A DNA stretch of 64,000 nucleotides from Paracoccus sp. C2R09 (GTDB taxonomy: Bacteria > Pseudomonadota > Alphaproteobacteria > Rhodobacterales > Rhodobacteraceae): positions 62,001 through 126,000 of the forward strand of contig NZ_JAHKQB010000029.1 of assembly GCF_018860625.1 (NCBI RefSeq), given 5' to 3'. Positions 20,238 through 28,888 of the stretch are shown here, in pieces (position 1 is the stretch's first letter; each line of letters starts with the position of its first letter). The notes under the pieces were generated by a model. That model was not told where the DNA came from, did not search any database, and worked only from the letters and a program-made list of their open reading frames with translations. The position numbers and the translations under genes were made by a program.

Positions 20238-21409
20238 GGGCGCGCACCCACGGGGCGGGCGATCCGGCCTGGCGAGTGTTTGCGCCCCGCGAAACGCTCG
20301 GCCAGGGGCCGCGGCCCCGCCGTGATCGCGAAATAGTCGTAATTCCCCGGCCTGTCGAAGGCGCAGAGATACTGGAAATGCAGCCTGAGCCAACGGTAGC
20401 GCAGCCGCGCCCGTCGTTCGGGCGACAGCGTCCGCGAATAGGCCGCCGACACGACCAGCGGCCATTTCTGCCCGTCTCCGCTCATCCCGCAGACCGCCAC
20501 CGGATCGCACAGCGCAAAGCAGCAGGCATCGCCCGGTGCGGTCACGTCCAGCCAGAAGATGCCATCTGCCCGCGACAGGTATCCCAGATCGTCGCGCAAC
20601 CGGTCGGCATCGGGCAGGAAGGCCGCCATCGGCACGACATGCCCAAGGGTCATCAGCGACAGCGCGGGGCGGGCGGGGGCCGGGCGGTCGCGCAGCAGGT
20701 CCGCCAGCAGCGACACTGCCAGATAGGCGCCCGAGCTGTGCCCGATGACCAGAACCTCGTCCAGGTCGTCGCGCAGCAGGTCCGACAGGCGCGTGCGGAA
20801 CGTCGCCAGCCGATCCTCCAGTGCCGGGGGGTATGCACCCTTCTGGACGGCGGTAAAGGCATAGTCGTGCATCAGATAATATGCGAACAGCCTTCCATCC
20901 AGCCGCCGGCCCAGCACCAGGACGCCCCAGAACGCCGCCAGCGCCAATGGCAGGGCGAACCAGCCGATGGGCAGCGCCCATGCGACCAGCCATGCCGCCA
21001 GAACCGCCGTCAGCAGCTGCGCCAGCAGCACCGCGAAGGGATAGAATGCCGCCAGCACCGGCCCCCGACGCAGCCGCATCAGGCGTGGGACCGCGCCGCT
21101 GGACATGTAGATCCAGAAGGTCCGGACCATGAGACCATAGGTGCCTGCGATCCCGCGCCCCATCGAGGCCTGCACGATGTCGGTCCATTGCAGCACCTCG
21201 AAGCTGGCGGCGACGGGGCGGCCCTCGATCACGGCATCGACGGTCCAGCCGAAATTCGGCCCCTGCCTGGCACCGGTCAGTTCGATCCGGTGCCCCGAGA
21301 TGCGCGCCTGCTCGGCCGCCTCGCGGCGATACAGCTCGCGATACCGGCGGGGCGGGATCGGATCGAAGCCCGGAAGATACAGGACATGGCGGCGGAAGGG
21401 TCGGGTCAT
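20234..21409 (-). CDS. Membrane alpha/beta-hydrolase-like protein
   Basis: A 391-residue protein starting MTRPFRRHVLYLPGFDPIPP, with AGAGG 7 bases upstream supporting this ATG. It has a central pair of membrane helices (roughly 110-160) and a nucleophile-elbow motif GHSSGAYLA, the serine-hydrolase or lipase signature. The N-terminal YLPGFDP resembles an oxyanion-hole strand. It ends inside the P450 start, suggesting a functional pair, perhaps hydrolysis and oxidation of a lipid. The substrate is unknown. Confidence 0.72.
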   Translation of the reverse strand: MTRPFRRHVLYLPGFDPIPPRRYRELYRREAAEQARISGHRIELTGARQGPNFGWTVDAVIEGRPVAASFEVLQWTDIVQASMGRGIAGTYGLMVRTFWIYMSSGAVPRLMRLRRGPVLAAFYPFAVLLAQLLTAVLAAWLVAWALPIGWFALPLALAAFWGVLVLGRRLDGRLFAYYLMHDYAFTAVQKGAYPPALEDRLATFRTRLSDLLRDDLDEVLVIGHSSGAYLAVSLLADLLRDRPAPARPALSLMTLGHVVPMAAFLPDADRLRDDLGYLSRADGIFWLDVTAPGDACCFALCDPVAVCGMSGDGQKWPLVVSAAYSRTLSPERRARLRYRWLRLHFQYLCAFDRPGNYDYFAITAGPRPLAERFAGRKHSPGRIARPVGARP

Positions 21410-21450
21410 GCGGGCCTCTGATTCCATCGCCACAATAGGAGGCCGCACGC

Positions 21451-22134
21451 TCAGGTTGAAGTCCAGCGGGCCTCATGCGTGCGGATGGCCTCGATCCGCT
21501 TGGCGGCGGGGGGATGGGACAGGAACCAGGCGGGCGGCGATCCGCGACGGCCGGTCAGCGCGTCCAGCTTGTGGAACAACGAGACCTGCGGTTCGACGCC
21601 CAGTCCGGCCTTGATCATCAGCGCGCTGGCAAAGCGGTCGGCCTCGAATTCGTCCTGCCGCGACAGGCGGGCGGCGACGGCGGTGGCCACGATATTGGCG
21701 ATCCAGGCCCCGACACCCGGCAGGATACGCCCCAGCACGCCCGCCAGCGCCATGCGGATCGCGTTCTGGCCCGCGAAATCGATCAGCCGCCGCCGCGAAT
21801 GGCCCAGGCTGACATGGCCCAGCTCGTGGGCCACGACGCTGGCCAGTTCCTCGGGGGTGACCTCGTCCGCGTCCAGCTTGTCCAGGAAACCGCGCGTCAG
21901 GAAGATGCGCCCGTCGGGGGCCGCCAGACCGTTCACGGGCGCCACCTCGTAGACATGGGCGCTGATCGGGGGCAGGTCCATCGCCGCGCCCAGCCGTTCC
22001 AGCATGGGCGTCAGGCGCGGATGGCGCAGGGGCGTCGCCTTCTGGTTCAATTCCTGCCGCAGGCGCCATGCGGAAAAGAACCACATCGCGGCGACATAGA
22101 GGATCAGCAGCAGGATCGGGGTCAGCTTGAGCAT
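21451..22134 (-). CDS. M48 family zinc metalloprotease
   Basis: A 227-residue membrane-bound peptidase. An N-terminal helix (residues 5-22) anchors it; the zinc site is HELGH (H103, E104, H107) with the third ligand E164 in DEFEADRF. It is shorter than HtpX and lacks TPR repeats, matching the small alphaproteobacterial M48 group involved in membrane or envelope protein quality control. It lies 41 bases upstream of the hydrolase on the same strand. Confidence 0.88.
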   Translation of the reverse strand: MLKLTPILLLILYVAAMWFFSAWRLRQELNQKATPLRHPRLTPMLERLGAAMDLPPISAHVYEVAPVNGLAAPDGRIFLTRGFLDKLDADEVTPEELASVVAHELGHVSLGHSRRRLIDFAGQNAIRMALAGVLGRILPGVGAWIANIVATAVAARLSRQDEFEADRFASALMIKAGLGVEPQVSLFHKLDALTGRRGSPPAWFLSHPPAAKRIEAIRTHEARWTST

Positions 22135-22174
22135 GGCACCAAGATGGGGGCACGCGCCACCGGATGGAAGCGTT

Positions 22175-23356
22175 TCAGCCCAGAACCCGCATGGCCCGCG
22201 TCAATCCGTCCAGCGTCATGGGCATCATCCGTTCCTTGAAGATCTGGCCGATCATGCCGATGGATTGCGTGTAGCCCCATTGCCCCTCGGGTACGGGGTT
22301 CAGCCAGACATGGTCGGGGAACGTTTCGGTCAGGCGGCGCAGCCAGACCTCTCCGGCCTCGGGGTTCCAGTGTTCGTTCGCCCCGCCCGGCACCGCGATT
22401 TCATAGGGGGACATGGACGCATCGCCCACCACGATGCACTTGTAGTCGCGCCCGAAGCGATGAAGCACATCCCAGGTCGGCATCTGTTCGTTCCAGCGGC
22501 GGCGATTGTCCGTCCACACGCCCTCATAGAGGCAGTTGTGGAAGTAGAAATGCTGCATGTGCTTGAATTCGGCCCGCGCGGCGCTGAACAGCTCGTCCAC
22601 GACGCGGATATGGTCGTCCATGCTGCCGCCGACATCCAGGAACAGCAGCACCTTGACCGCGTTGCGACGTTCGGGGCGCGTCTGCACGTCGATATAGCCG
22701 TGATCGGCAGTGGCGCGGATCGTGGCGGGCAGGTCCAGTTCGTCTGACGCGCCGTGGCGGGCCCATTGGCGCAACCGCTTCAGCGCGACCTTGATGTTGC
22801 GGGTGCCCAGTTCGACATTGTCGTCGAAGTCGCGGAACTCGCGCTTGTCCCAGACCTTGACGGCGCGGCGGTGGCGGCTTTCGTCCTGGCCGATCCGCAC
22901 GCCCTCGGGGTTGTAGCCATAGGCCCCGAAGGGCGAGGTGCCCGCGGTGCCCACCCACTTGTTCCCGCCCTGGTGGCGACCCTGCTGTTCGGCCAGCCTT
23001 TCGCGCAGCTTGCGCATCAGTTCGTCAAAGCTGCCCGATCCCTCGATCGCGGCCTTCTCTTCCTCGCTCAGCAGCTTCTCGGCCAGCTTCTCCAGCCATT
23101 CGCGGGGCAGGGCGCGTTCATCGACCAGCGCCTCGACCGGGATGTCCTGCAACCCCGCGAAGGTTTCCGCGAAGGCGCGGTCGAAGCGGTCGATATGGCG
23201 TTCGTCCTTGACCAGCGCCATGCGCGCGAAGTGATAGAACCCGTCCACGGTCCAGCCCGCGACGCCCGCCTCCATTCCCGCCATCAGGTCCAGCCATTCC
23301 CGCAGCGATACCGGCACGCCCTGGCGGCGGAGGCTGTCGAGGAAGGGCAGGAACAT
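22175..23356 (-). CDS. VWA domain (CoxE-like) protein
   Basis: A 393-residue cytoplasmic protein with a long helical N-terminal half and a C-terminal von Willebrand A domain whose MIDAS begins LFLDVGGSMDD. The CoxE-like family often pairs with MoxR AAA+ ATPases to insert metals or mature complexes, but no MoxR gene is in this window. Its ATG overlaps the stop of the small upstream membrane gene (TGATG), so the two are translationally coupled. Confidence 0.82.
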   Translation of the reverse strand: MFLPFLDSLRRQGVPVSLREWLDLMAGMEAGVAGWTVDGFYHFARMALVKDERHIDRFDRAFAETFAGLQDIPVEALVDERALPREWLEKLAEKLLSEEEKAAIEGSGSFDELMRKLRERLAEQQGRHQGGNKWVGTAGTSPFGAYGYNPEGVRIGQDESRHRRAVKVWDKREFRDFDDNVELGTRNIKVALKRLRQWARHGASDELDLPATIRATADHGYIDVQTRPERRNAVKVLLFLDVGGSMDDHIRVVDELFSAARAEFKHMQHFYFHNCLYEGVWTDNRRRWNEQMPTWDVLHRFGRDYKCIVVGDASMSPYEIAVPGGANEHWNPEAGEVWLRRLTETFPDHVWLNPVPEGQWGYTQSIGMIGQIFKERMMPMTLDGLTRAMRVLG

Positions 23357-23520
23357 CAGATCGCCCTGTCGATGAGGACGGTGGCCAGCACGCCCACAGC
23401 TGCCAGCACGATGGCATGGACCGCGGCGTATTGGATGCGGTCGCGGGTGTTTCCGCCCAGCTTGCCCGCACGGCGCCAGCCCAGTGCGGCCCCGATGACG
23501 ATGGCTGCGATGACGATCAT
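23356..23520 (-). CDS. Small two-helix membrane protein
   Basis: A 54-residue protein, MIVIAAIVIGAALGWRR at the start and a second hydrophobic helix near the end, with a basic loop between. The frame is open further upstream, but GGGGAA stands just before this ATG and the upstream residues look non-coding. It is coupled to the VWA gene by TGATG. No function is known. Confidence 0.7.
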   Translation of the reverse strand: MIVIAAIVIGAALGWRRAGKLGGNTRDRIQYAAVHAIVLAAVGVLATVLIDRAI

Positions 23521-23596
23521 GGCGCGTTCCCCCTGCGATGCCGGTCCTGTCGCAGATACCGCGCGGGTGGCGCGGTCGCAACATGGCGCTGGTCGG

Positions 23597-24910
23597 TCAT
23601 CCCCGCAGCATCGCGCGCATCGCGTGCCAGCTGGATTTCGGCGTCCGCTTCTGGGTCGCGTAATCGACATGGACCAGCCCGAAGCGGGGGCCGTATCCCC
23701 AGCCCCATTCGTAATTGTCCAGCAGCGACCAGTAGAAGAACCCCCGCAGGTTCACGCCCTGATCCATCGCCGCCCGGGCCGCGCGCATGTGATCGCCGAT
23801 GAAGGCCACGCGGGTCGGATCCTGCGTCACGTCCGGGCCGGCGGCCTCGGCCATGCCGTTCTCGGTCACGAAGACGGGCAGGTCGCCCACATGGTCGCGC
23901 TGCAATCGGGTCAGGAACTCGGTCAGGCCCTCGGGCCGGATCTCCCAGCCCATCTGCGTCTTGGGCAGCGGTCCGGTCACATCGGCCGCGGCAGGCCAGA
24001 GGCCGCCACCCGGCGCGTGCAGCTTGCGGGTATAGTAGTTCACTCCCAGCCAGTCGATCGGCTGGGCGATGGTGTCCATGTCGCCTTCCCACCCGGCAGG
24101 CATGTGGGGGCGCAGACCTTCCAGCGCGGCCTCGGGATAACCCTGACCCATCAGCGCACGGATGAACCACTGGTTGTAGATCGCGTCCTGCACCTCGGCG
24201 GTGCGGGCGGCGGCGGGGCTGTCGTCGGCGGGATGCGCGGTCTCGAAGTTCAGCACGATCCCGAGGTTCTTCGCCCCTTCCGCACGCAGCGCGGTCATGG
24301 CCTGACCATGGGCCAGCAGGACGTGATGCATGGCATGACCCGCCGCGCGGATGTCACGCAGCCCCGGCGCGTGATGGCCCAGGAAATGCGACAGCCAGGC
24401 GATGCACCAGGGCTCGTTCAGGGTGGCCGCGCCGGCGATCCGGTCGCCCAGCCGCGCATTCACCGCCACGCAGTAATCGGCAAAGCGGGCCGCCACGTCG
24501 CGGTTCTGCCAGCCGCCCTTGATCGCCAGGGCCGCGGGCAGTTCCCAGTGGTAATAGGTCAGATGCGGCTGCAGCCCGCGTTCCAGCATCCCGTCGACCA
24601 GCCGGTCGTAGAAATCCATCCCCTCGGGGTTCACCGTGACGCCGTCGGGCATGACGCGCGCCCAGCTGGTCGAGAAGCGATAGGCATCCATGCCCGCATC
24701 GCTGATCAGGTCCAGATCCTCGGGCCAGCGGTTGTAATGGTCGCAGGCGATGCTGCCATCGCTGTCGTCCATGATGTTGCCCGGCGTCGCGGCGAAGCTG
24801 TCCCAATGCGACGGCCCGGCATTCCCATGGGCCGAACCCTCGATCTGATAGGCCGAGGTGGCGGCACCGAAGACGAAATCGGCGGGAAAGTCGGAACGGG
24901 GTGGCAGCAT
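23597..24910 (-). CDS. Glycoside hydrolase family 1 beta-glucosidase
   Basis: A 437-residue cytoplasmic GH1 enzyme that releases beta-linked glucose or galactose. Acid/base glutamate is E166 in TLNEP and nucleophile E350 in VTENG. The N-terminal FVFGAATSAYQIEG is the second GH1 signature. AAGGAG lies before the ATG. It sits downstream of sitD on the same strand but no sugar transporter is adjacent, so its substrate supply is unclear. Confidence 0.93.
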   Translation of the reverse strand: MLPPRSDFPADFVFGAATSAYQIEGSAHGNAGPSHWDSFAATPGNIMDDSDGSIACDHYNRWPEDLDLISDAGMDAYRFSTSWARVMPDGVTVNPEGMDFYDRLVDGMLERGLQPHLTYYHWELPAALAIKGGWQNRDVAARFADYCVAVNARLGDRIAGAATLNEPWCIAWLSHFLGHHAPGLRDIRAAGHAMHHVLLAHGQAMTALRAEGAKNLGIVLNFETAHPADDSPAAARTAEVQDAIYNQWFIRALMGQGYPEAALEGLRPHMPAGWEGDMDTIAQPIDWLGVNYYTRKLHAPGGGLWPAAADVTGPLPKTQMGWEIRPEGLTEFLTRLQRDHVGDLPVFVTENGMAEAAGPDVTQDPTRVAFIGDHMRAARAAMDQGVNLRGFFYWSLLDNYEWGWGYGPRFGLVHVDYATQKRTPKSSWHAMRAMLRG

Positions 24911-24969
24911 GACGCTCTCCTTGATTGCGCCGGGATGCTGGCATGCTGCCACGCCATTTGAAAGGGGCG

Positions 24970-25779
24970 TCAGCTGCGGATCTGACGCCAGATGAAGGCC
25001 AGCACGAAGCAGCCCGTCAGGATCACGATGATCGTGGGCGCAGGCGCGCTGTCCAGCCAGAAGCTGGCCCAGACGCCCGCCAGCGATGCGCCGACCGCGA
25101 TGGCCGTGGCGACGGTCATCATGGCCTGCAGCCTGCGCGTCAGCAGGAAGGCGATGGCCCCCGGCGCGATCAGCAGCCCGATCGACAGGATGATGCCGAC
25201 CGAAGACAGCATCGCCACCACGGATGCCGCGATCATCGCCAGAAGCCCGTAATGCAGCCAGCCGGTGCGCAGCCCCGACACGCGCGCCTGCACCGGATCG
25301 AAGGCCAGCAGCGCGAAGTCGCGCCATTTCAGCAGCAGGATCGCCGTCACCGCGCCCGCGATGGGGACGGCCTGCGCGAAGTCCTGCGGCCCGATGCCCA
25401 GGATGTTGCCGAACAGGATGTGATCCAGGTGCACGTTGCTGGGGAACATGACGAACATGATCAGGCCCAGGGCGAACATGCCCGCCATGACGACGCCCAG
25501 GGCGGTGTCGGACTTGATGCGGCTGTTGGCGTCCAGCCAGCCCGCGCCGGTCGCGCAGATCATCCCCGCGACGAAGGCCCCCGCCAGCAGCGGCAGCCCC
25601 AGGATATAGGCCAGCACGATGCCGGGGAACACGGCATGGCTGATCCCGTCGCCCATCAGCGCCCAGCCCTTGAGGACCAGGAAACAGCTGAGGATCGCCG
25701 CGGGGATCGCCACGATGACCGCGATCATGGCCGCATCGGCCATCACGGGAAAGCTGAAGGGAAGGGTCAGCCAGCTCAT
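24970..25779 (-). CDS. sitD: Manganese/iron ABC transporter permease 2
   Basis: A 269-residue ABC-3 family permease, about eight helices, containing LKGWALMGDGISHAVFPGIVLAY. It overlaps the preceding permease gene by ATGA. Together they form the heterodimeric channel of a SitABCD-type importer. Confidence 0.9.
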   Translation of the reverse strand: MSWLTLPFSFPVMADAAMIAVIVAIPAAILSCFLVLKGWALMGDGISHAVFPGIVLAYILGLPLLAGAFVAGMICATGAGWLDANSRIKSDTALGVVMAGMFALGLIMFVMFPSNVHLDHILFGNILGIGPQDFAQAVPIAGAVTAILLLKWRDFALLAFDPVQARVSGLRTGWLHYGLLAMIAASVVAMLSSVGIILSIGLLIAPGAIAFLLTRRLQAMMTVATAIAVGASLAGVWASFWLDSAPAPTIIVILTGCFVLAFIWRQIRS

Positions 25780-26639
25780 GCCTCGCCCCCCGATATGGCG
25801 GCGCGGGCGCGCCTGCGCGATGCCAGCACGCCATGGGTCGGCGCGAAGGTGAAGGCCAGCAGGAACAGGATCGTCTGCAGGGCCACGATGATCCCGCCCG
25901 TCGCCCCGTCGATGAAGAAGCTGACATAGGCTCCGATCCCCGAGGTCACGCTGCCGATCACGACCGAGATCACGATCAGCCGCGGAAAGCGGTCGGTCAG
26001 CAGATAGGCCGTGGCCCCCGGCGTCACGACCAGCGCGATCACGAGGAACGCGCCCACGGTCTGCATCGCGGCCACCGTGGATGCCGCCAGCAGGGTGAAG
26101 AACAGCGCCTTCAGGCGGGTGGGGTGCAGGCCCACGGTGCGGGCGTGGCTCTCGTCGAAGAAGACGACCATCAGGTCGCGCCATTTCAGCAGCAGAATGG
26201 CCAGCGACACCCCCGAGATCAGCATCAGCTGCACCACGTCGCCCGGTGCGATGGCCAGGATGTTGCCCATGGTGATCAGCTGCAGATCCACCGCGACGGG
26301 GTTCAGCGACACGATGAACAGCCCGACCCCGAAGAACCCGGTGAAGATCAGCCCGATGATGGCGTCCTGCTTCAGCCCGGTGCGGTTGTTCAGGAAAAGC
26401 ATGCTCAGCGCGGCCAGTCCGCCCGCAAGAAACGCGCCGATAGAAAAGGGCAGCCCCAGCATGTAGGCGCCCGCGACGCCCGGCACGATGGAATGGGACA
26501 GCGCGTCGCCGATCAGGCTCCAGCCCTTGAGCATCAGATAGGCCGACAGGAAGGCGCAGACCCCGCCCACCAGCGCCGAAACCCAGATCGCGGTCGCCAT
26601 GTAGCCGTATTCGAACGGCGTCAGCAGCAGGTCCAGCAT
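25776..26639 (-). CDS. sitC: Manganese/iron ABC transporter permease 1
   Basis: A 287-residue ABC-3 permease with the matching LKGWSLIGDALSHSIVPGVAGAY segment. Start is ATG 26639; a GTG immediately before it (26642) is also possible and would overlap the ATPase stop by GTGA. It overlaps sitD by ATGA at its other end. Confidence 0.9.
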   Translation of the reverse strand: MLDLLLTPFEYGYMATAIWVSALVGGVCAFLSAYLMLKGWSLIGDALSHSIVPGVAGAYMLGLPFSIGAFLAGGLAALSMLFLNNRTGLKQDAIIGLIFTGFFGVGLFIVSLNPVAVDLQLITMGNILAIAPGDVVQLMLISGVSLAILLLKWRDLMVVFFDESHARTVGLHPTRLKALFFTLLAASTVAAMQTVGAFLVIALVVTPGATAYLLTDRFPRLIVISVVIGSVTSGIGAYVSFFIDGATGGIIVALQTILFLLAFTFAPTHGVLASRRRARAAISGGEA

Positions 26640-27490
26640 CACGCGCCGCCCCCGGTGCGGTGACGTTCGTCATAGAAGATCAACGGACGTTCGTCATCGG
26701 TGAAGACATCGACGGCACGCTGGTCCGGGTCGTCATGCAGATCGCTGCCGCCCAGCATGAAGTGGCGCAGCACCCCGCCGAACGCCTCGCGCAGGTTCTC
26801 GGGGGTGAAGGTCGTCGCGGTCGGGCCGGATGCCAGCACCGTGCCCTTCACCAGCACCACGCGGTCGCAATATTCGGGGACCGATCCCAGGTCGTGGGTG
26901 GAGACCAGCATCACGCGGCCTTCGTCGCGCATCTGGCGCAGCAGCGCGATGATCGCCTGCTCGGTTTCCACGTCGACGCCGGTGAAGGGTTCGTCCAGCA
27001 GGATGACCTGCGCCTCTTGCGCCAGGGCGCGGGCCAGGAAGACGCGCTTCTTCTGGCCGCCCGACAGCTCTCCGATCTGGCGCTGGGCGAAATCGGTCAT
27101 GCCGACGCGCGCCAGCGCCGATGTCACGGCCTGCCGGTCGGCGGCGCGGGCGCGGCGCAGAAAGCCCATATGGCCGTAGCGGCCCATCATCACCACGTCC
27201 TCGACCAGGACCGGAAAACTCCAGTCCACCTCCTCGGATTGCGGGACATAGGCCACGAGGTTCCGCGCCAGCGCCTGGCGCACCTCCAGCCCCATGATCG
27301 ACACCTGGCCCGAGGCGTGGTGCAGCAGCCCCATCAGTGCCTTGAACAGGGTCGATTTCCCCGCGCCGTTCACGCCCACCAGCGCCGTCACCGATGCGCG
27401 CGGCACGGTGAAGGTCGCGTCGTGCAATGCGCGGTGGCCATTGCGATAGGCGACGGTCAGTCCCGTCGCCTCGATGCCGTTGTCGCTCAA
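26639..27490 (-). CDS. sitB: Manganese/iron ABC transporter ATPase
   Basis: A 283-residue metal-importer ATPase with Walker A GVNGAGKST, a MntB/SitB-type Q-loop (YVPQSEEVDWSFPV), signature LSGGQKKR and Walker B ILLDEPF. No ATG exists at the domain boundary; TTG 27490 overlaps the sitA stop as TTGA and has GAAGGGA upstream, so TTG is the likely start. The last 30 residues (DDPDQRAVDVFTDDERPLIF) form an acidic tail beyond the ATPase core. Confidence 0.88.
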   Translation of the reverse strand: MSDNGIEATGLTVAYRNGHRALHDATFTVPRASVTALVGVNGAGKSTLFKALMGLLHHASGQVSIMGLEVRQALARNLVAYVPQSEEVDWSFPVLVEDVVMMGRYGHMGFLRRARAADRQAVTSALARVGMTDFAQRQIGELSGGQKKRVFLARALAQEAQVILLDEPFTGVDVETEQAIIALLRQMRDEGRVMLVSTHDLGSVPEYCDRVVLVKGTVLASGPTATTFTPENLREAFGGVLRHFMLGGSDLHDDPDQRAVDVFTDDERPLIFYDERHRTGGGA

Positions 27491-28359
27491 TTCGAGATCC
27501 CTTCGATGATCGTGCGGGATGTCACGCGCAGCAGGTCCAGATAGGTCGGGACCGGCCCCGATGCATCCGACAGGCTGTCGACATAGAGAACGCCGCCATA
27601 GGCCGCCCCGGTTTCCTGCGCGATGCGTTTCGCGGGCCGGTCGCTGACCGTGCTTTCGGAAAAGATGACCGGCGCGCCCGTTTCCCGCATGCTGTCGATC
27701 AGCGAACGGACCTGCTGGGGCGTGCCCTGGCCGTCGGAATTGATGGGCCACAGGAACAGCTCGTTCAGGCCGAAATCGCGCGCCAGATATGAAAACGCCC
27801 CCTCGGACGAGACCAGCCAGCGGCGATCCTCGGGCAGGGCGCGGGCGGCCTCGCGCAGCGGGCCGATCGTATCGGTGATGCGCTGCTTGTAGCTTTGGGC
27901 ATTGGCGGCATAGGCGTCCGCGTTGTCCGGATCGACGCCCGCCAGGGCAGCCGCGATGTTGTCCACATAGATCAGCGCCGAATCCAGCGCCATCCAGGCA
28001 TGGGGGTTCGGGCGTCCCTCGTAATCGCCCCCGGTGATCGAGATGGGCTGGACCCCGTCCGACAGCACCGCGACCGGCACGTCGCCCGCACGCGACAGGA
28101 ACTGCTGGGTCCAGTCGTCCAGGTTCATGCCGTTCACGATGACCAGATCGCTGTCGCTGATGGCGATCACGTCGCGGGGGGTGGGTTCATAGCCGTGGAT
28201 CTCGGCGCCGGGCGGGGTGATGGAATTGACCTCGGCCAGGTCGCCCGCGACGTTGCGGGCCATGTCGGCCAGGATGGTGAAGCTGGTCGCGACCTTCAGG
28301 TCGGCGGCATGGGCCGACAGGGGCGACAGAAGAAGCAGGGCAGTCAGGGTGCGAAGCAT
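27487..28359 (-). CDS. sitA: Manganese/iron ABC transporter binding protein
   Basis: A 290-residue cluster A-I solute-binding protein, signal peptide MLRTLTALLLLSPLSAHA. Metal ligands can be read as H55, H120, E186 and D261. A glutamate rather than histidine at the third position (SSEGAFSYL), and the absence of a His-rich loop, point to the manganese/iron PsaA/SitA type instead of zinc ZnuA. GGAGGT precedes the ATG. First gene of sitABCD, divergent from the Mur-like regulator and next to palindromic operators. Confidence 0.91.
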   Translation of the reverse strand: MLRTLTALLLLSPLSAHAADLKVATSFTILADMARNVAGDLAEVNSITPPGAEIHGYEPTPRDVIAISDSDLVIVNGMNLDDWTQQFLSRAGDVPVAVLSDGVQPISITGGDYEGRPNPHAWMALDSALIYVDNIAAALAGVDPDNADAYAANAQSYKQRITDTIGPLREAARALPEDRRWLVSSEGAFSYLARDFGLNELFLWPINSDGQGTPQQVRSLIDSMRETGAPVIFSESTVSDRPAKRIAQETGAAYGGVLYVDSLSDASGPVPTYLDLLRVTSRTIIEGISN

Positions 28360-28392
28360 TATGGACCTCCTGCGCCGGACCTTCTGCGAATC

Positions 28393-28430
28393 GTTCTCAA
28401 CTGTCAACAGTTGAGAACCAGTTGCAACTG
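28393..28430. promoter_or_regulatory. Tandem palindromic operators between sitA and mur
   Basis: A perfect inverted repeat has arms GTTCTCAACTG (28393-28403) and CAGTTGAGAAC (28408-28418) around TCAA. A second perfect palindrome, CAGTTGCAACTG, abuts it at 28419-28430 and repeats the CAGTTG/CAACTG core. They lie 33 bases from the sitA start and 26 from the regulator start. This is the expected place for a Mur/Fur-family repressor site controlling both directions. Confidence 0.72.
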
Positions 28431-28456
28431 AGGCCGATCCGCGTCATGCTGCATTC

Positions 28457-28888
28457 ATGAGCAAGGGTTCCGAAAAGATCGCGCGCGCCGCCGCGCTGGA
28501 GGATGCGCTGAGGGGGGCGGGCGTGCGCGTCACGCGCCAGCGGGCGGCGCTGCTGGACGTCATCGCCTCGGCCGAGGATCACCCCGACGCGGCCGAGCTG
28601 CATGCCCGTGCGGTCGCCGCGGGGGCAGGGGTGTCGCTGGCCACCGTCTATCGCACGCTGACGACGCTGCAGACCCAGGGCGTGATCGAGAAGTTGGAAT
28701 TCCAGGGCGAACCCGCCCGGTGGGAGGCTGCCGATCAGTCCCATCACGACCACATGATCGACGTGGACAGCGGCGAGGTGATGGAGTTCCACAACGAGCG
28801 CATCGAGCGCCTGCAGGCCGAGATCGCGGCCGAGATGGGATACGAGATCGTGCATCACAGGCTGGAGCTCTATGTCCGGCGGCGTTGA
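28457..28888 (+). CDS. mur: Fur-family metalloregulator, probably Mur (manganese-responsive)
   Basis: A 143-residue repressor with the winged helix (TRQRAALLDVIASAEDHPDA, then ATVYRTLTTL) and the metal-site HHDH at residues 96-99. It lacks the C-terminal CxxC zinc pair present in classical E. coli Fur. In alphaproteobacteria the Fur homologue beside sitABCD usually acts as the manganese uptake regulator Mur. Location opposite sitA and the intervening palindromes support that role; without binding data, Fur or Zur cannot be excluded. Confidence 0.85.
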   Translation: MSKGSEKIARAAALEDALRGAGVRVTRQRAALLDVIASAEDHPDAAELHARAVAAGAGVSLATVYRTLTTLQTQGVIEKLEFQGEPARWEAADQSHHDHMIDVDSGEVMEFHNERIERLQAEIAAEMGYEIVHHRLELYVRRR

